From Dunaliella salina (Eukaryota; Chlorophyta; Chlorophyceae; Chlamydomonadales; Dunaliellaceae), in assembly GCA_002284615.2 (NCBI GenBank), contig MU069581.1, positions 457,350-471,284 of the forward strand: DNA of 13,935 bases. Direction: 5' to 3'. Positions 1-13,935 of the stretch are shown in pieces. Position 1 is the stretch's first letter, and each line of letters opens with the position of its first letter. Made by a program: the position numbers and the translations under genes. The notes beneath the pieces are model-generated. The model was not told the origin of the DNA, did not search any database, and saw only the letters and a program-made list of their open reading frames with translations.

Positions 1-52
<52 letters not shown>
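1..52. repeat. (TG)26 microsatellite
   Basis: Perfect TG dinucleotide run cut by the window edge, so its true length is unknown. It sits in a POLE intron, in the same orientation as the (GT)37 tract at 6265. Confidence 0.98.
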
Positions 53-53
<1 letters not shown>

Positions 54-54
<1 letters not shown>

Positions 55-635
55 CAATCTTTTGTTCTGGCAGCCACCTCTTATTGTCTGTACCAGCACA
101 AAGATAGTACTTCTGAATTGCTCCACAATGTGTGTGATACGTTGATTGAACAGCAACAACAAAAGCTGTGTTTTGCCACATTTCCTTCTTTATTTGCAGG
201 CTAGCATCATGTGTTTCGAATGATGGTTTTTTTCTCGAAACCTTGAAGCCTTGTAACTGTTATAACTTTCGATCGCCCCACAGGCTCTTGAGTCCCCCGC
301 AAAAATGCATCCGCTTCCTACATCTTGGGTTTGCCACATGCCACATGCCCAGCTTTTTTCCCTATCTGCTTGCTTTCTTCCCTTAGGCCCTTTTCCTTCT
401 CCTACACTTGCTTGCCTTTCCTTAACATTTTCCCTTTGACTTTTTTCTCTTTTTCATCCTACACTTGGCTGCCCATATCAGCTGCTTCACTCATCACTGA
501 TGCAGATGAATTTCACTTCATGAATGCTTGCTTCCTTTTGGCTTTCCCTCTTCCACACTTGGTTTTTTCCAACACTAGCTGCCAGACCCATCCTTGCTGT
601 GAAGCATGAAACCTTGCACCTGATTCAACATGCAG
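54..635 (+). other. POLE intron (3' part) upstream of the first exon
   Basis: No coding segment recognised. The stretch from about 345 to 575 is strongly pyrimidine-rich on this strand, with a loose repeat of CTACACTTG / CACACTTGG blocks near 401, 460 and 555. The preceding POLE exon must lie upstream of base 1. Confidence 0.7.

Positions 636-13935
<13,300 letters not shown>

Overview
The window is nuclear DNA from a eukaryote, almost certainly a green alga. It carries the middle of one intron-rich gene on the + strand: the catalytic subunit of DNA polymerase epsilon (POLE / Pol2). I could place 21 exons (1965 nt, 655 codons) that join without a frame break. They run from just before exonuclease motif II, through polymerase motifs A, B and C, to the start of the thumb. 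The 5' part of the gene (N-terminus, exonuclease motif I) and the 3' part (rest of the thumb, C-terminal half, zinc-finger region) lie outside the window. About 86% of the window is intron. Residue choices ([23 protein letters not shown]) are plant/green-lineage-like. Base composition near half GC, long repeat-filled introns and long TG/AC microsatellites fit a chlorophyte such as Dunaliella better than GC-rich Chlamydomonas; that species guess is inference.

Layout: 1-635 upstream intron opening with (TG)26; exons 1-6 (636-3815) hold exonuclease motifs II and III; a 1430-nt intron (3816-5245) holds an array of exon-7-like acceptors and an antisense TPR-like pseudogene fragment; exons 7-10 (5246-7349) are the exonuclease-to-palm linker; exon 11 (7616-7775) holds motif A and three Cys of the predicted [4Fe-4S] site; exons 12-14 (8393-9260) are P-domain-like, with the fourth Cys; exons 15-17 (9751-11426) carry the fingers and motif B; exon 18 (12523-12645) carries motif C; exons 19-21 (12974-13875) lead into the thumb. 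Introns are GT-AG except intron 15, which is best read as GC-AG.

The most unusual feature is structural. About half of the introns contain degenerate tandem copies of the splice junction of a neighbouring exon: the last or first 15-60 nt of the exon plus adjoining intron, at spacings of roughly 70-185 nt. The functional junction is always the copy physically joined to the complete exon: last in the series for acceptors, first for donors. The introns therefore look as if they grew by repeated junction-spanning duplication, leaving fields of decoy splice sites. One decoy acceptor (exon start 5123) would give an open, in-frame 41-codon insertion. Exon 8 is flanked by complementary (AC)38 and (GT)37 tracts that could pair in the transcript.
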